Shown piece by piece: positions 7,470-15,759 of a stretch of 47,051 nt of DNA (positions are counted from its first letter, which is position 1; every line of letters begins with the position of its first letter). This DNA comes from JBBDMW01 sp040878005 (GTDB lineage: Bacteria > Chloroflexota > Dehalococcoidia > Lucifugimonadales > Lucifugimonadaceae): NCBI GenBank assembly GCA_040878005.1, contig JBBDMW010000072.1:1-47051 (forward strand), read 5' to 3'. The translations under genes and the position numbers were made by a program. The notes under the pieces were generated by a model that was given only the letters and a program-made list of their open reading frames with translations, was not told the origin of the DNA and made no database searches.

Positions 7470-8747
7470 TTGACAATCAACCTAGCACTTGTGGGCTGCG
7501 GAGGCATGGGGCTTCGGCACGCGCACGGGTACGTCGAGCTTTTCCGGCACTTCCCTGGTGCGGTACGCATGGCCGCTGTATGCGACCGGCATGAATCTGC
7601 GGCGGAGCGTGTTGCGGATGAGGTGGAACAGGGAACTGGAAAACGGCCGCGAGTGCATACCGACTTCCGGCAGATGCTGGACGAAGAGCACGAACTGGAT
7701 GCGCTGGACGTTGTGACAGACACCCGCATGCATCACGGATTCGCCATAGAGGCGATCGAATCAGGCCGGCATGTCATGACGGAAAAGCCAATGGGCCTGA
7801 CACTTCGAGCCTGCCGGCTGATGCGCGACGCTGCGGAAAGCGGCGGGCGCATCCTGGCCGTGGCCGAGAACTTTCGCCGCGACCCCATGAACCGCCTCAC
7901 CAGGGCTCTCCTGGAGTCGGGCGCTATTGGCAGGCCCTACTTCGCCGTGGACACCGCACTCTCCGGAGGATCGGGCGGTGTGATGCACAACACAGCGTGG
8001 CGCGCACGGAAGGACCGGGCAGGTGGAGTTGTGCTCGATGCAGGTGTGCACAACGCTGACCTGCTAATTTACCTGATGGGCGGGGTGTCATCTGTATACG
8101 CAGAGACGGCTGTCTTTGAGCGGAACCGGCAGCAGGTCGCGATGGCGGACCTCAGCCCAAACCTGGCGCAGTTCTACAGCCACCGGATTGAGACAGATGC
8201 CGCCCCGGAAGAAGCCGTCGAGCAGGATGCGGTGGATACGGCGTTCGCTGTCCTGCGATTCGAATCGGGTGCGATAGGCCAGCTTTCCATGAGCGATGTC
8301 TCGCATGGTCACGCTGTGGGGGTATCAACGATACACGGCAGCCTTGGCACACTGCTCCGCTCGCCCAGCCGCTCCGGCAAAGGGCCAGAGCTGAGACTTC
8401 AAGGTGAGACGGTGAGTGGTGATGATCTGCTATCTCTCGTTCCGGAGTTTGAGCTTGATGACGTGACTGCCGCGCTCTGGGGCGGGCAGCGCCGCATGTC
8501 GTCTTACGACCTGCCGTTTGATGCTATTGACCGGAAGATCATCGCCATTGAGTACATGGACTTTGCCCGGGCAATTGAGACAGGAAGACCACCAGAGGTT
8601 GACGCTGCTGTTGCCATGAACGCCCTGGCGCTTGCATACGGAGTGATGGAGTCCGGTGAGGCTGGCGCTCCAGTGTCGCTGGACGAAGTGATCTCCGGTG
8701 CGGTGGAGTCCTATCAGCGGGACATCAACGAAGCAGTCGGGCTGTAA
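7470..8747 (+). CDS. Gfo/Idh/MocA-family oxidoreductase
   Basis: A 425-residue NAD(P)-dependent dehydrogenase of the inositol/glucose-fructose oxidoreductase family. It starts with TTG (GGGAGG upstream) and the Rossmann phrase LALVGCGGMGLRHAHG. The family markers TDTRMHHGFAIEAIESGRHVMTEKPMGLT (EKP contains the conserved Lys) and GGVVLDAGVHNADLLIYLMG follow. The C-terminal alpha/beta domain ends with the usual YGVMESGEAGAPVSLDEV. It follows the ketopantoate-reductase-like gene by 16 bases, so the two are likely co-transcribed. The substrate, probably a sugar, polyol or similar, is undetermined. Confidence 0.88.
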   Translation: MTINLALVGCGGMGLRHAHGYVELFRHFPGAVRMAAVCDRHESAAERVADEVEQGTGKRPRVHTDFRQMLDEEHELDALDVVTDTRMHHGFAIEAIESGRHVMTEKPMGLTLRACRLMRDAAESGGRILAVAENFRRDPMNRLTRALLESGAIGRPYFAVDTALSGGSGGVMHNTAWRARKDRAGGVVLDAGVHNADLLIYLMGGVSSVYAETAVFERNRQQVAMADLSPNLAQFYSHRIETDAAPEEAVEQDAVDTAFAVLRFESGAIGQLSMSDVSHGHAVGVSTIHGSLGTLLRSPSRSGKGPELRLQGETVSGDDLLSLVPEFELDDVTAALWGGQRRMSSYDLPFDAIDRKIIAIEYMDFARAIETGRPPEVDAAVAMNALALAYGVMESGEAGAPVSLDEVISGAVESYQRDINEAVGL

Positions 8748-8770
8748 CGCGGATTGTCATCCACAGAAAA

Positions 8771-8800
8771 GGGGCATGGACGACTTGGCGCCCATGCCCC
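8771..8800 (-). terminator. Terminator at the end of the ectoine operon
   Basis: GGGGCATGG and CCATGCCCC form a 9-bp stem. Read on the minus strand it is followed by TTTTCTG, so it fits a factor-independent terminator for transcripts leaving ectD. It also lies downstream of the plus-strand gene ending at 8747. Confidence 0.75.
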
Positions 8801-8852
8801 TATGTAAATCTGTTGCCTGGCAACCCGGCCCCGTGGGCGGGAAAACCGGCAG

Positions 8853-9770
8853 TTAAAGCTCGCTCACCGGGGTGAAGTCGTGGGTGGCGATGTATTCCGG
8901 CCGTGGCCTGGTGCCGGCGTACGGCTCAATCAGCGTGTTCTCCACGCTGTTGAACACGAAGAAGACGTTGCTGCGTGGCCACGGCGAGATGTTCTCGGTG
9001 GAGCCGTGCATGATGTTGCAGTCGAAGAGCAGCACGGAGCCAGCCGGGCCCTTGGGCGCGGTAATCCCACCGTACTTCTCAACCAGCTTGGTCATGCTCT
9101 CGGCGTCGGGGACACCCAACTCCTGCTTCCGCAGTGAGTTCTTGTAGTTGTCATCCGGCGTGCTGCCTACACAGCTCACGAATGTGCGGTGCGAGCCGGG
9201 GATGACCATGAGCGGGCCGTTGAACTCGTTGTTCTCCGTCAGGGCGACCGACGCGCTGACTGCCCTGGCCCGCGGCATGCCATCTTCGGTGTGCCATGTC
9301 TCAAAGTCAGAGTGCCAGAAGAAACCGCCGCCGGACATGGCGGGCTTCATGTTCACGCGTGCCTGGTGGATGTACACATCACTGCCCAGGATCTGGCGTG
9401 CTGCGTCAGACACCCTTGGGTCCTTAACCACTTCCTTGAAGATCTCGCTCTGCTTGTGCATCTCGAAGATGGAGCGGACCTCATCACTCTGCAATTCGAT
9501 CACGGTGGTGGGGCGGTCGCGGATCGTCTGGTCGTTTGACATCCGCTCCAGCTCGCCCTGGTATTTCTTCACCTCGTCCTCATTGAACAACCCTTCGAGC
9601 CAGAGGAACCCGTTCTTGTCGAAAGTCCGTAGCTGCTCCGCGGTGAGCGGTCCGGGGGGTGGGTTGTTGAGGTCGCTCCACACGACCGGGTCAGGCCTGT
9701 CCGTCAGTGACGGCCTGGAGTCCACACGTGATCTGTAGACATCTTTTGAGGTATCTCTTGCAGTAGTCAT
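8853..9770 (-). CDS. ectD: Ectoine hydroxylase
   Basis: A 305-residue non-haem iron, 2-oxoglutarate-dependent dioxygenase that converts ectoine to 5-hydroxyectoine. The EctD hallmark FFWHSDFETWHTEDGMPR is at about 151-167; the iron ligands would be His153, Asp155 and His255 (in MHGS). The N-terminus (WLEGLFNEDEVKKYQ) and the phrases MVIPGSHRTF and FVFNSVEN are usual for the family, as is the length. The ATG has AGGAG seven bases upstream. It is the last gene of the operon, separated from ectC by 96 bp with a hairpin, which may give it lower or separate expression. Confidence 0.95.
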   Translation of the reverse strand: MTTARDTSKDVYRSRVDSRPSLTDRPDPVVWSDLNNPPPGPLTAEQLRTFDKNGFLWLEGLFNEDEVKKYQGELERMSNDQTIRDRPTTVIELQSDEVRSIFEMHKQSEIFKEVVKDPRVSDAARQILGSDVYIHQARVNMKPAMSGGGFFWHSDFETWHTEDGMPRARAVSASVALTENNEFNGPLMVIPGSHRTFVSCVGSTPDDNYKNSLRKQELGVPDAESMTKLVEKYGGITAPKGPAGSVLLFDCNIMHGSTENISPWPRSNVFFVFNSVENTLIEPYAGTRPRPEYIATHDFTPVSEL

Positions 9771-9827
9771 TAAAAATCTCCTTTTCTATGCTGCTTCCCT
9801 GTCTTTTACATGGGGTGCATTTCTCCG

Positions 9828-9849
9828 GCGCAGCCTTGGTTGGCTGCGC
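9828..9849 (-). promoter_or_regulatory. Hairpin between ectC and ectD
   Basis: GCGCAGCC and GGCTGCGC form an 8-bp stem with a 6-nt loop. No T-run follows on the minus strand, so it looks like an intercistronic stabilising or attenuating hairpin and not a strong terminator. Confidence 0.5.
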
Positions 9850-9866
9850 ATAACGGCCGTGAATTG

Positions 9867-10277
9867 TCAGGTTGCCGCCGTCGGCTCGGCGTCCTCGGTC
9901 AGCAACGGGTATACGCCTTCTGCATCATGTGTTTCATTCCCTGTGAGGGGAGGGGTGAATATGCAGATCATGCGCATGTCTGTCCTGGCACGCAGAAGGT
10001 GCTTCTCGTGCCCATTCAGTGTGTACAGCGTACCATCAGTGACAGGGTAGACCTTCCCATCATCTATGGTTTCCACTTCGCCTTGTCCGCCCACGCAGTA
10101 GACCGCCTCCAGGTGATGCTTGTACCAGATGTAGGTCTCCGTGCCAGCATGTATCACCGTGTCATGCATGGAGAAGCCACAAAAGTCCTTTGCAAGCAGC
10201 AAGCGTCTGCTGTTCCAGTTTTCAGCGTGAACATCACGGTCTGTGCCGACGATGTCAGTCAGTTGTCTTACGATCAT
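9867..10277 (-). CDS. ectC: L-ectoine synthase
   Basis: A 136-residue cupin that cyclises N-gamma-acetyl-L-2,4-diaminobutyrate to ectoine. It starts MIVRQLTDIVGTDRDV and contains SRRLLLAKDFCGFSMHDT and HHLEAVYCVGGQGEVE, which are diagnostic. The iron ligands known for EctC (Glu57, Tyr85, His93) are present at the same numbers when translation starts at the ATG at 10277. Open frame extends to a TTG at 10343, but the extra 22 residues are not part of the family. Confidence 0.95.
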   Translation of the reverse strand: MIVRQLTDIVGTDRDVHAENWNSRRLLLAKDFCGFSMHDTVIHAGTETYIWYKHHLEAVYCVGGQGEVETIDDGKVYPVTDGTLYTLNGHEKHLLRARTDMRMICIFTPPLTGNETHDAEGVYPLLTEDAEPTAAT

Positions 10278-10383
10278 GCCTGGGCGGCGCCTTTCAAATT
10301 GACTTGTCGGGGTTGGAGCGATTGATTCTAGATTCGTATCCAACCGCTACTGGCTGGTCTTGTCAATGGTGGGCCGGGTGCGA

Positions 10384-10425
10384 CTCGTAGCGACCCACCG
10401 CACGAAGGCGGCCGGCCGCTACGAG
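10384..10425. repeat. Palindromic element between ectC and ectB
   Basis: CTCGTAGCG at 10384-10392 and its exact complement CGCTACGAG at 10417-10425 flank a GC-rich spacer. It lies in the 164-bp gap between ectB and ectC. It could be a dispersed REP-like element or an mRNA-stabilising hairpin; it has no T-run. Confidence 0.5.
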
Positions 10426-10441
10426 ATTCGTTCCCTTCCTG

Positions 10442-11737
10442 TTAGCCGGCGGCTGCGCTGGCTAGCGCAGGTGTGGCGTCGAGGCCTTTCGCCTTAAGGG
10501 CAGCCACGACGCTTTGCTCAAGTATCTCCAGTCCTTCCCGCAGCGCGCTGTCTTCGATTGTCAGCGGCGGCAGAAGCTTGACCACCTCACCACTGGTTCC
10601 GGACGTTTCGATCACCAACTGGCGCTCAAATGCCTGGTGAGAGATCTCATCACCAAGGTCCCTGACTGCACAGTGGATGCCCTGCGCCATGCCGCGTCCG
10701 CGGCGACGGGCTTTGGCAGCCGGGTACTTCTTGACAATGTCCTCAAGGAAGGCGGCTATGGTATCGCCCTTTTGCTTGGTGGAATCAGAGAACTCGTTCG
10801 TTACCCAGTAGTCCAGCGTCTCCGTCGCAGTGACCAGCGCGGGGTTGTTGCCGCGGAAAGTGCCGTTATGCTCCCCCGGCTCCCAGCAGTCGAGTTCACG
10901 GCGGAAGAGGGTCAAGGCCATTGGCAGGCCGTAACCGCTGATGGATTTGGACAGCGTAACGATATCAGGCTTGATCCCTGCTTCCTCAAAGCTGAAGAAG
11001 TTGCCAGTGCGTCCGCAGCCCATCTGGATATCGTCAAGTATCAGCAGGATGTCGTAGCGCCTGCAAACCTTCTCAAGGCGCTGGAGCCACTCGGCGCTTG
11101 CTGTGTTGACACCGCCCTCGCCCTGTACTGTTTCAACAATGATTGCCGCCGGAAGGGACACGCCACTGCTGCCAGCGCGGAGGTACGTGTTCAGATACTC
11201 GATGGTGTCCACGTCATCGCCCAGGAAGTTCTCGTAAGGCATAGACGTGGTGTGAGACAGCGGCACGCCTGCGCCGCTTCGCTTCATCTGGTTGCCGGTT
11301 ACAGCCAGCGCACCCAGGGTCATGCCATGGAACGCGTTGGTGAAGCTGATGACGGTGAGGCGGTCCGTGTACTTGCGGGCAAGCTTCAAGGCAGCCTCAA
11401 CTGCGTTGGTGCCGGTGGGGCCAGGGAACTGCACGACATAGTCCAATCCCCTTGGCTTAAGGATGACCTCCTCGAACCGCTCCAGGAACTTCTCCCGCGG
11501 CTCGGTGGCCATGTCAAGGCTGTGGGTTATGCCGTCAGACTCTATGTACTCCAGCAGCTTGGCTTTCATCTTCGGGTTGTTGTGCCCGTAGTTCAGAGAG
11601 CCTGCGCCGCTGAAGAAGTCAATGTAGGCCTTGCCGTCCTTGTCCCAGATCTGGTGGCCCTTAGAGCGCGTGAACACCGTGGGCCATGTCCGGCTGTAGC
11701 TCCGTACCTTCGACTCAAGTCGCTCGATGGTTTCCAT
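10442..11737 (-). CDS. ectB: Diaminobutyrate--2-oxoglutarate aminotransferase
   Basis: A 431-residue class III PLP aminotransferase, the first step of ectoine synthesis (aspartate semialdehyde to L-2,4-diaminobutyrate). The N-terminus RLESKVRSYSRTWPTVF and the phrase VQFPGPTGTNAVEAALKLAR are EctB-specific. LILDDIQMGCGRTGNFFSFE contains the PLP-contacting Asp, and TLSKSISGYGLPMAL contains the Schiff-base Lys (about 264). The ATG has GGGAG four to five bases upstream. The C-terminal alanine-rich extension is slightly longer than usual. It is co-oriented with ectA 51 bp upstream. Confidence 0.95.
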   Translation of the reverse strand: METIERLESKVRSYSRTWPTVFTRSKGHQIWDKDGKAYIDFFSGAGSLNYGHNNPKMKAKLLEYIESDGITHSLDMATEPREKFLERFEEVILKPRGLDYVVQFPGPTGTNAVEAALKLARKYTDRLTVISFTNAFHGMTLGALAVTGNQMKRSGAGVPLSHTTSMPYENFLGDDVDTIEYLNTYLRAGSSGVSLPAAIIVETVQGEGGVNTASAEWLQRLEKVCRRYDILLILDDIQMGCGRTGNFFSFEEAGIKPDIVTLSKSISGYGLPMALTLFRRELDCWEPGEHNGTFRGNNPALVTATETLDYWVTNEFSDSTKQKGDTIAAFLEDIVKKYPAAKARRRGRGMAQGIHCAVRDLGDEISHQAFERQLVIETSGTSGEVVKLLPPLTIEDSALREGLEILEQSVVAALKAKGLDATPALASAAAG

Positions 11738-11788
11738 TTTTCTCCCTGCCTGATAATGGTGGTCTACCCGTGACGGGCCGTTGTTCGG

Positions 11789-12328
11789 TCAATCCCTGAA
11801 TGGCCCTATTTGGAACAGCACTTCGTCTTCGTGTGCCTCCCCTGTGAAGTGGCTTGTGAGAAATAGGGGTGATTCCTTGCATTCCACGCCCATGTGGCGG
11901 GCCAGGGATCTGAAGGTCCGCTGCGAAGCCGTGTTTGATGGCCCAATGGTGGCGTGGATATAGCGAACGTCTTTGTTCGCGTCGCGTGTGAGCAAGCCCT
12001 CGAGCATCCGGCGGGCCAGGCCCTGGCCGCGCATACTTTCAGCTACCGCAATCTGCCATACAAATATGGCGTCCGGCGTCTCCGGTGGGCGGAACCCGGT
12101 GATGAACCCGACGATGTCGCGATTGTCTTCAGCAACTATGCTGCTGCCAGCGAAGTACTGGCACATCATGAGGTAGCTGTACTCAGAGTTGACATCGAGG
12201 CCGGATTCTCTTGCGAGTCGCCACATGCCGCCACCGTCAGCCAGAGTTGGCTCGCGTAGAGAAACGCCAGTTGGCTGCCTTTGCTTGGATGCCGTCTCAG
12301 ATGATCTTGCGTTCAACGTTTGGTCCAA
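11789..12328 (-). CDS. ectA: L-2,4-diaminobutyric acid acetyltransferase
   Basis: A 179-residue GNAT acetyltransferase, the second step of ectoine synthesis. EctA phrases are YLMMCQYFAGSSIVAED, FITGFRPPETPDAIFVWQIAV, the acetyl-CoA loop SMRGQGLARRMLEGLL, and the C-terminal IGPSNTASQRTFRSLA. The start is a TTG at 12328 with AGGA upstream; a later start would remove non-conserved residues only. It follows ectR by 42 bp on the same strand. Confidence 0.93.
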   Translation of the reverse strand: MDQTLNARSSETASKQRQPTGVSLREPTLADGGGMWRLARESGLDVNSEYSYLMMCQYFAGSSIVAEDNRDIVGFITGFRPPETPDAIFVWQIAVAESMRGQGLARRMLEGLLTRDANKDVRYIHATIGPSNTASQRTFRSLARHMGVECKESPLFLTSHFTGEAHEDEVLFQIGPFRD

Positions 12329-12370
12329 AACCTGGTTCCTGATTGAGTGCGTTTACTGCTAAACCTTCGC

Positions 12371-12934
12371 CTAGGACAGCGCTATTGGGCCGGCATCCAG
12401 GACCGGAGGCGCGTCCACGCCCCCGGCGCCCATCAACTCAGCAACTTGCTCTAACGCTGCAGCAATGGACGCCTGTTCACTGTGTGAGAGTCCCGTCAGC
12501 TTTTGCACCAGGGTGTCCTGGAGCGGAGAGGGGGCGTCGCGCGCAAACTTGCTGCCGGTATCTGTAGGGACTACGTAAACCTTCCGGCGGTCAATAGTGT
12601 CACGCTTGCGAAGGATGAACTCACGCGCCTCAAGCCTGTCCAGTATGCCAACCAGAGTGCTTGGGCTGACGTGCACTGCCCTGGCCAACTCTGCAGAAGT
12701 GATCGGACCCTTCTCCACGATGACGAGAAGGCATATGAGCTGGGGGCCAGTGACTCGATAAACGGCCGAGAGGTGCCGGGAATGGACGTCCACGGCCCTA
12801 ATGATCTGGCGCAGAGCCCTAAGGATCCGAAGATTAAGGGCGTCATTGCCGTTCATCCGGCGGTCACCGTCTTGATTGATAAACGGGTCGTGGGGCAACG
12901 TGGCCGATGGGTCCGGCGCCTGCGATCCGTTCAT
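12371..12934 (-). CDS. ectR: MarR-family regulator of the ectoine operon
   Basis: A 187-residue MarR-type winged-helix protein. The core runs from NLRILRALRQIIRAVDVHSRHL through GPQLICLLVIVEKGPITSAELARAVHVSPSTLVGILDRLEAR (the recognition helix region) to the wing (KRDTIDRRKVYVVPTDTG). EctR proteins in other bacteria are MarR-type repressors placed upstream of ectABC, and this gene sits first in the operon. The start is uncertain: the ATG at 12934 has GGAAGG upstream; an ATG at 12949 is also open. The promoter and a 20-bp inverted repeat upstream suggest autoregulation. Confidence 0.82.
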   Translation of the reverse strand: MNGSQAPDPSATLPHDPFINQDGDRRMNGNDALNLRILRALRQIIRAVDVHSRHLSAVYRVTGPQLICLLVIVEKGPITSAELARAVHVSPSTLVGILDRLEAREFILRKRDTIDRRKVYVVPTDTGSKFARDAPSPLQDTLVQKLTGLSHSEQASIAAALEQVAELMGAGGVDAPPVLDAGPIALS

Positions 12935-13031
12935 TCGCTTACCTTCCATAAGGGCGTGAAGTTGGGCGGGATGCGCTAAAAATTTACCGGCAACCGAGGG
13001 TATGGGCCGGGCTGCAATGTCTGCACGTCGT

Positions 13032-13051
13032 ATCATTCCTTGTCGAATGAT
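13032..13051. promoter_or_regulatory. Putative EctR operator
   Basis: ATCATTC, six bases, GAATGAT: a perfect 7+7 inverted repeat of the size MarR dimers bind. It lies just downstream of the -10 box of the ectR promoter, so bound repressor would block the start of transcription. Confidence 0.6.
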
Positions 13052-13065
13052 TAGACAGCTAACCA

Positions 13066-13093
13066 AATATACCGCGGTTATCGATTGTGTCAA
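13066..13093 (-). promoter_or_regulatory. sigma70-type promoter of the ectR-ectABCD operon
   Basis: On the minus strand TTGACA (13093-13088), a 16-bp spacer and TATATT (13071-13066) form a near-consensus promoter. The predicted start is near 13059, giving a leader of about 125 nt before the chosen ectR start. From there to 13431 I see no further confident element; a promoter for the divergent importer is expected but not recognisable. Confidence 0.7.
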
Positions 13094-13431
13094 CGCCGAC
13101 TCGCCGGAGACGCCGCGACGTCACCGAACCATCTTCAATATTTGGCCGAGGTAATAGGGTTGTGCATATACCCCATAAGGGTTATGAAACCCAGTGATTG
13201 ATACCTCGATATGGTGAGCCGACGAGGGCGTTGCAGTGTTTCAATGCGCTTACAGGCCCGTTGACGATGATTGGAAACCAGTGGCTGCACTGATTCCGAG
13301 AGCGGCTGCGCGCAAACACAAGTGGGCCGCCCTGGGTGCGTGACCGTTCGCACGCCCTTTTATTTCCACAGTTCACCACGAATCCATCCGGCATGCATCA
13401 GCGCGCTCGAACTTCAGTAGGAAGTTGACCA

Positions 13432-14679
13432 TTGTCCAGCACCGTAGAAGTCAGGAATTTGTACAAGATCTTTGGCGATTCGCCGAAGGGGGCGATTGAC
13501 CTTCTAAAAGAAGGGATGAGCAAAGACGAAATCCTCGCCAAGACCGGCAACGTTGTAGGTCTGGCGGACGTGTCATTTTCCGTGACCCCCGGTGAAATTT
13601 TCATGGTGATGGGACTTTCCGGTTCAGGCAAGTCAACGCTGGTGCGGTGCATAAACCGGCTAATCCAGCCTACAGCGGGCAGTGTGCTTATCGATGACGA
13701 GGACATTGTTCGTCTTGATGACGAGCGTTTGAGGGAAGTCAGGCGTACAAAAATCTCCATGGTATTCCAGCACTTTGGCCTGTTCCCTCACAGGACGGTT
13801 GTTGAGAACGCTGAGTACGGTTTGAAGGTGCAGGGCGTGCCGCAGGCAGAGCGGCGGAAAAAGGCTACCGAGACCCTGGAGATGGTGGGGCTTAAGGATT
13901 GGGCCGACCATCGCCCAGATAGTCTCAGCGGAGGAATGAGGCAGCGGGTGGGACTGGCCCGGGCCCTTGCCACAGATCCAGAAGTGCTGCTAATGGACGA
14001 GGCATTCAGTGCCCTTGACCCATTAATCAAGCGGGAAATGCAGGATGAGCTCGTTCATATTCAACGTGAGCTTCAAAAGACAATCATATTTATTACGCAT
14101 GACCTAAATGAGGCCTTGAAGCTTGGCGACCGGACTGCAGTAATGAAGGATGGCAGGATCGTCCAAATAGGAACGCCTGAGGAAATTGTTTCCGGGCCGG
14201 CCAATGATTACGTGGCAGATTTCACACGTGATGTAGACAGGGGGCGCGTGCTTACCGCCGGATCGGTTATGCGACGTCCGGAAACCCTGCTGGCTGGCCA
14301 CGATACCGTCAGAACTGCCATGGCGCGCATGGCTGCACTGGATGAAGATGCCATGTACATGGTGGACCGCCAGGGCCGGCCTGTGGGCCTGGTAATTGAC
14401 GACGATATCGCCCGCGCCGTGCGGGCAGGGCAACGTGACCTATCCGAAGTCGCGAACGTGGATTTCCCGTGTGTTGAGGAGTCAGTTGCGCTATCGGAGA
14501 CCTTCGGGCTGTGCGCCCAAAACCTCCCGGTGGCGGTGCGCAATGACTCAGGGCGGCTCACGGGCGTCCTCAACCAGTTTGACGTACTGTCCCGGATGTC
14601 CGGGGATGGCGCCGAGGTGGGAGACAACGCATCAGCCGACGCCTCCACGGAAGCCGGCGAGCCGGTCGCCACACAGTAG
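13432..14679 (+). CDS. proV: Glycine betaine/proline ABC transporter ATP-binding protein
   Basis: A 415-residue ATPase of the ProV/OpuAA group. The family N-terminus (VRNLYKIFGDSPKGAIDLL) precedes Walker A GLSGSGKST, the Q-loop VFQHFGLFPHRTV, the signature LSGGMRQRVGLARALA, Walker B VLLMDEAFSALDP and the switch THD. Two CBS domains follow (about 275-395; VMRRPETLLAGHDTV and FDVLSRM), used in this family to sense ionic strength or nucleotide. The TTG start has AGGAAG seven bases upstream. Permease and binding protein follow, all reading away from the ectoine operon. Confidence 0.93.
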   Translation: MSSTVEVRNLYKIFGDSPKGAIDLLKEGMSKDEILAKTGNVVGLADVSFSVTPGEIFMVMGLSGSGKSTLVRCINRLIQPTAGSVLIDDEDIVRLDDERLREVRRTKISMVFQHFGLFPHRTVVENAEYGLKVQGVPQAERRKKATETLEMVGLKDWADHRPDSLSGGMRQRVGLARALATDPEVLLMDEAFSALDPLIKREMQDELVHIQRELQKTIIFITHDLNEALKLGDRTAVMKDGRIVQIGTPEEIVSGPANDYVADFTRDVDRGRVLTAGSVMRRPETLLAGHDTVRTAMARMAALDEDAMYMVDRQGRPVGLVIDDDIARAVRAGQRDLSEVANVDFPCVEESVALSETFGLCAQNLPVAVRNDSGRLTGVLNQFDVLSRMSGDGAEVGDNASADASTEAGEPVATQ

Positions 14680-14712
14680 TCTTTACAGCGATCCGTACTC
14701 TAGGAGTCATGT

Positions 14713-15555
14713 TTGTTCGACGTATTTGACAGGTTCACAATCCCGGTCGATGACTGGGTTCAGACGGCGGTGGACTGGGTCGTTACGGAGTTCCGGTGGT
14801 TGTTCCAGTATGCAAAGTGGCCGGTTGAACAACTGCTGGATGGGATTGATTCGCTGCTGCAGGCCACACCTGAACTGATCATCCTGGCCCTGATATTCCT
14901 GATCGCATGGCGTGCGGCCTCAATTCGTGTTGCTGCATTCAGTGTCGTGGCGCTCTCGTTCGTGGGCTTCCTGGGTCTCTGGCCCGAAACCATGACGACA
15001 TTGGCGATGGTTATCAGCGCAGTGCTGGTCTGCGTCCTGATCGGGGTTCCACTGGGCATAGCCGCCGCGCGTAGCGACCTGGTCGAGTCTGTCATACGGC
15101 CGGTGCTGGATGCCATGCAGACCACACCCGCGTTCGTATACCTGGTTCCTGTGGTGATGCTTTTCAGCGTGGGCACAGTGGCGGGCGTCATCGCGACGAT
15201 AATCTTTGCTTCGCCGCCAATTATCCGCCTGACTAACCTGGGCATACGGCAGGTGGATTCAGAAGTTGTGGAGGCGGCCAGGGCTTTTGGAGCGACATCC
15301 CGCCAGATCCTGACGGAAATCCAGATACCGCTTGCCCTGCGCACCATCATGGCCGGGATGAACCAGACACTGATGCTGGCCATATCCATGGTGGTGATTG
15401 CAGCAATCATTGGTGCCGGGGGACTGGGAGTGCCGGTATTCGAGGGGCTCAACAGTTTCAACGTGGGACGTGCTGCGGTTGGCGGCATAGGCATAGTGAT
15501 ACTGGCCATAATCATCGACCGCATAACCCAGGCCATGGCCGCGGATAAGACGTGA
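14713..15555 (+). CDS. proW: Glycine betaine/proline ABC transporter permease
   Basis: A 280-residue membrane protein. The start must be TTG at 14713 (TAGGAG six bases before); an ATG four bases earlier meets a stop within seven codons. After an amphipathic N-terminus there are several membrane segments and the permease EAA loop EAARAFGATSRQILTEIQIPLALRTI, then MNQTLMLAISMVVIAAIIGAGGLG, as in ProW/OpuAB. It couples to the ATPase encoded 33 bp upstream. Confidence 0.93.
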   Translation: MFDVFDRFTIPVDDWVQTAVDWVVTEFRWLFQYAKWPVEQLLDGIDSLLQATPELIILALIFLIAWRAASIRVAAFSVVALSFVGFLGLWPETMTTLAMVISAVLVCVLIGVPLGIAAARSDLVESVIRPVLDAMQTTPAFVYLVPVVMLFSVGTVAGVIATIIFASPPIIRLTNLGIRQVDSEVVEAARAFGATSRQILTEIQIPLALRTIMAGMNQTLMLAISMVVIAAIIGAGGLGVPVFEGLNSFNVGRAAVGGIGIVILAIIIDRITQAMAADKT

Positions 15556-15687
15556 CCGCGTGGCATAGCTGCTCCGTTCGCTGTTGCCGGACTGTCAGCT
15601 CCAAGTCGTTTATTTCGAGGCCTGCGCCACCAGGTCCGGCAGAGCAGAAGCACGTTTTGTTGTCGTTTCAACCCCTTACGGGCTTAT

Positions 15688-15703
15688 CCCACTCATGAGT
15701 GGG
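15688..15703. promoter_or_regulatory. Perfect 16-bp palindrome between proW and proX
   Basis: CCCACTCATGAGTGGG, flanked by CCCCTT and AGGGG that can extend the pairing. It sits 57 bp ahead of the proX start. It could be a regulator site, or an RNA hairpin that protects proX mRNA and helps the binding protein outnumber the membrane subunits. Confidence 0.5.
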
Positions 15704-15759
15704 AATGGCGAGGGGAAATCTTGACGCTGGTTCTACGGAACCTAAGGAGGAAACATAGT

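Noticed and set aside
10514..11773. Plus-strand 419-codon open frame opposite ectB
   Set aside because: It is the antisense shadow of a gene with complete EctB motifs.
14760..15671. Minus-strand 303-codon open frame opposite proW
   Set aside because: Its low-complexity Met/Thr/Ala composition is typical of antisense to a membrane protein; ProW is certain.
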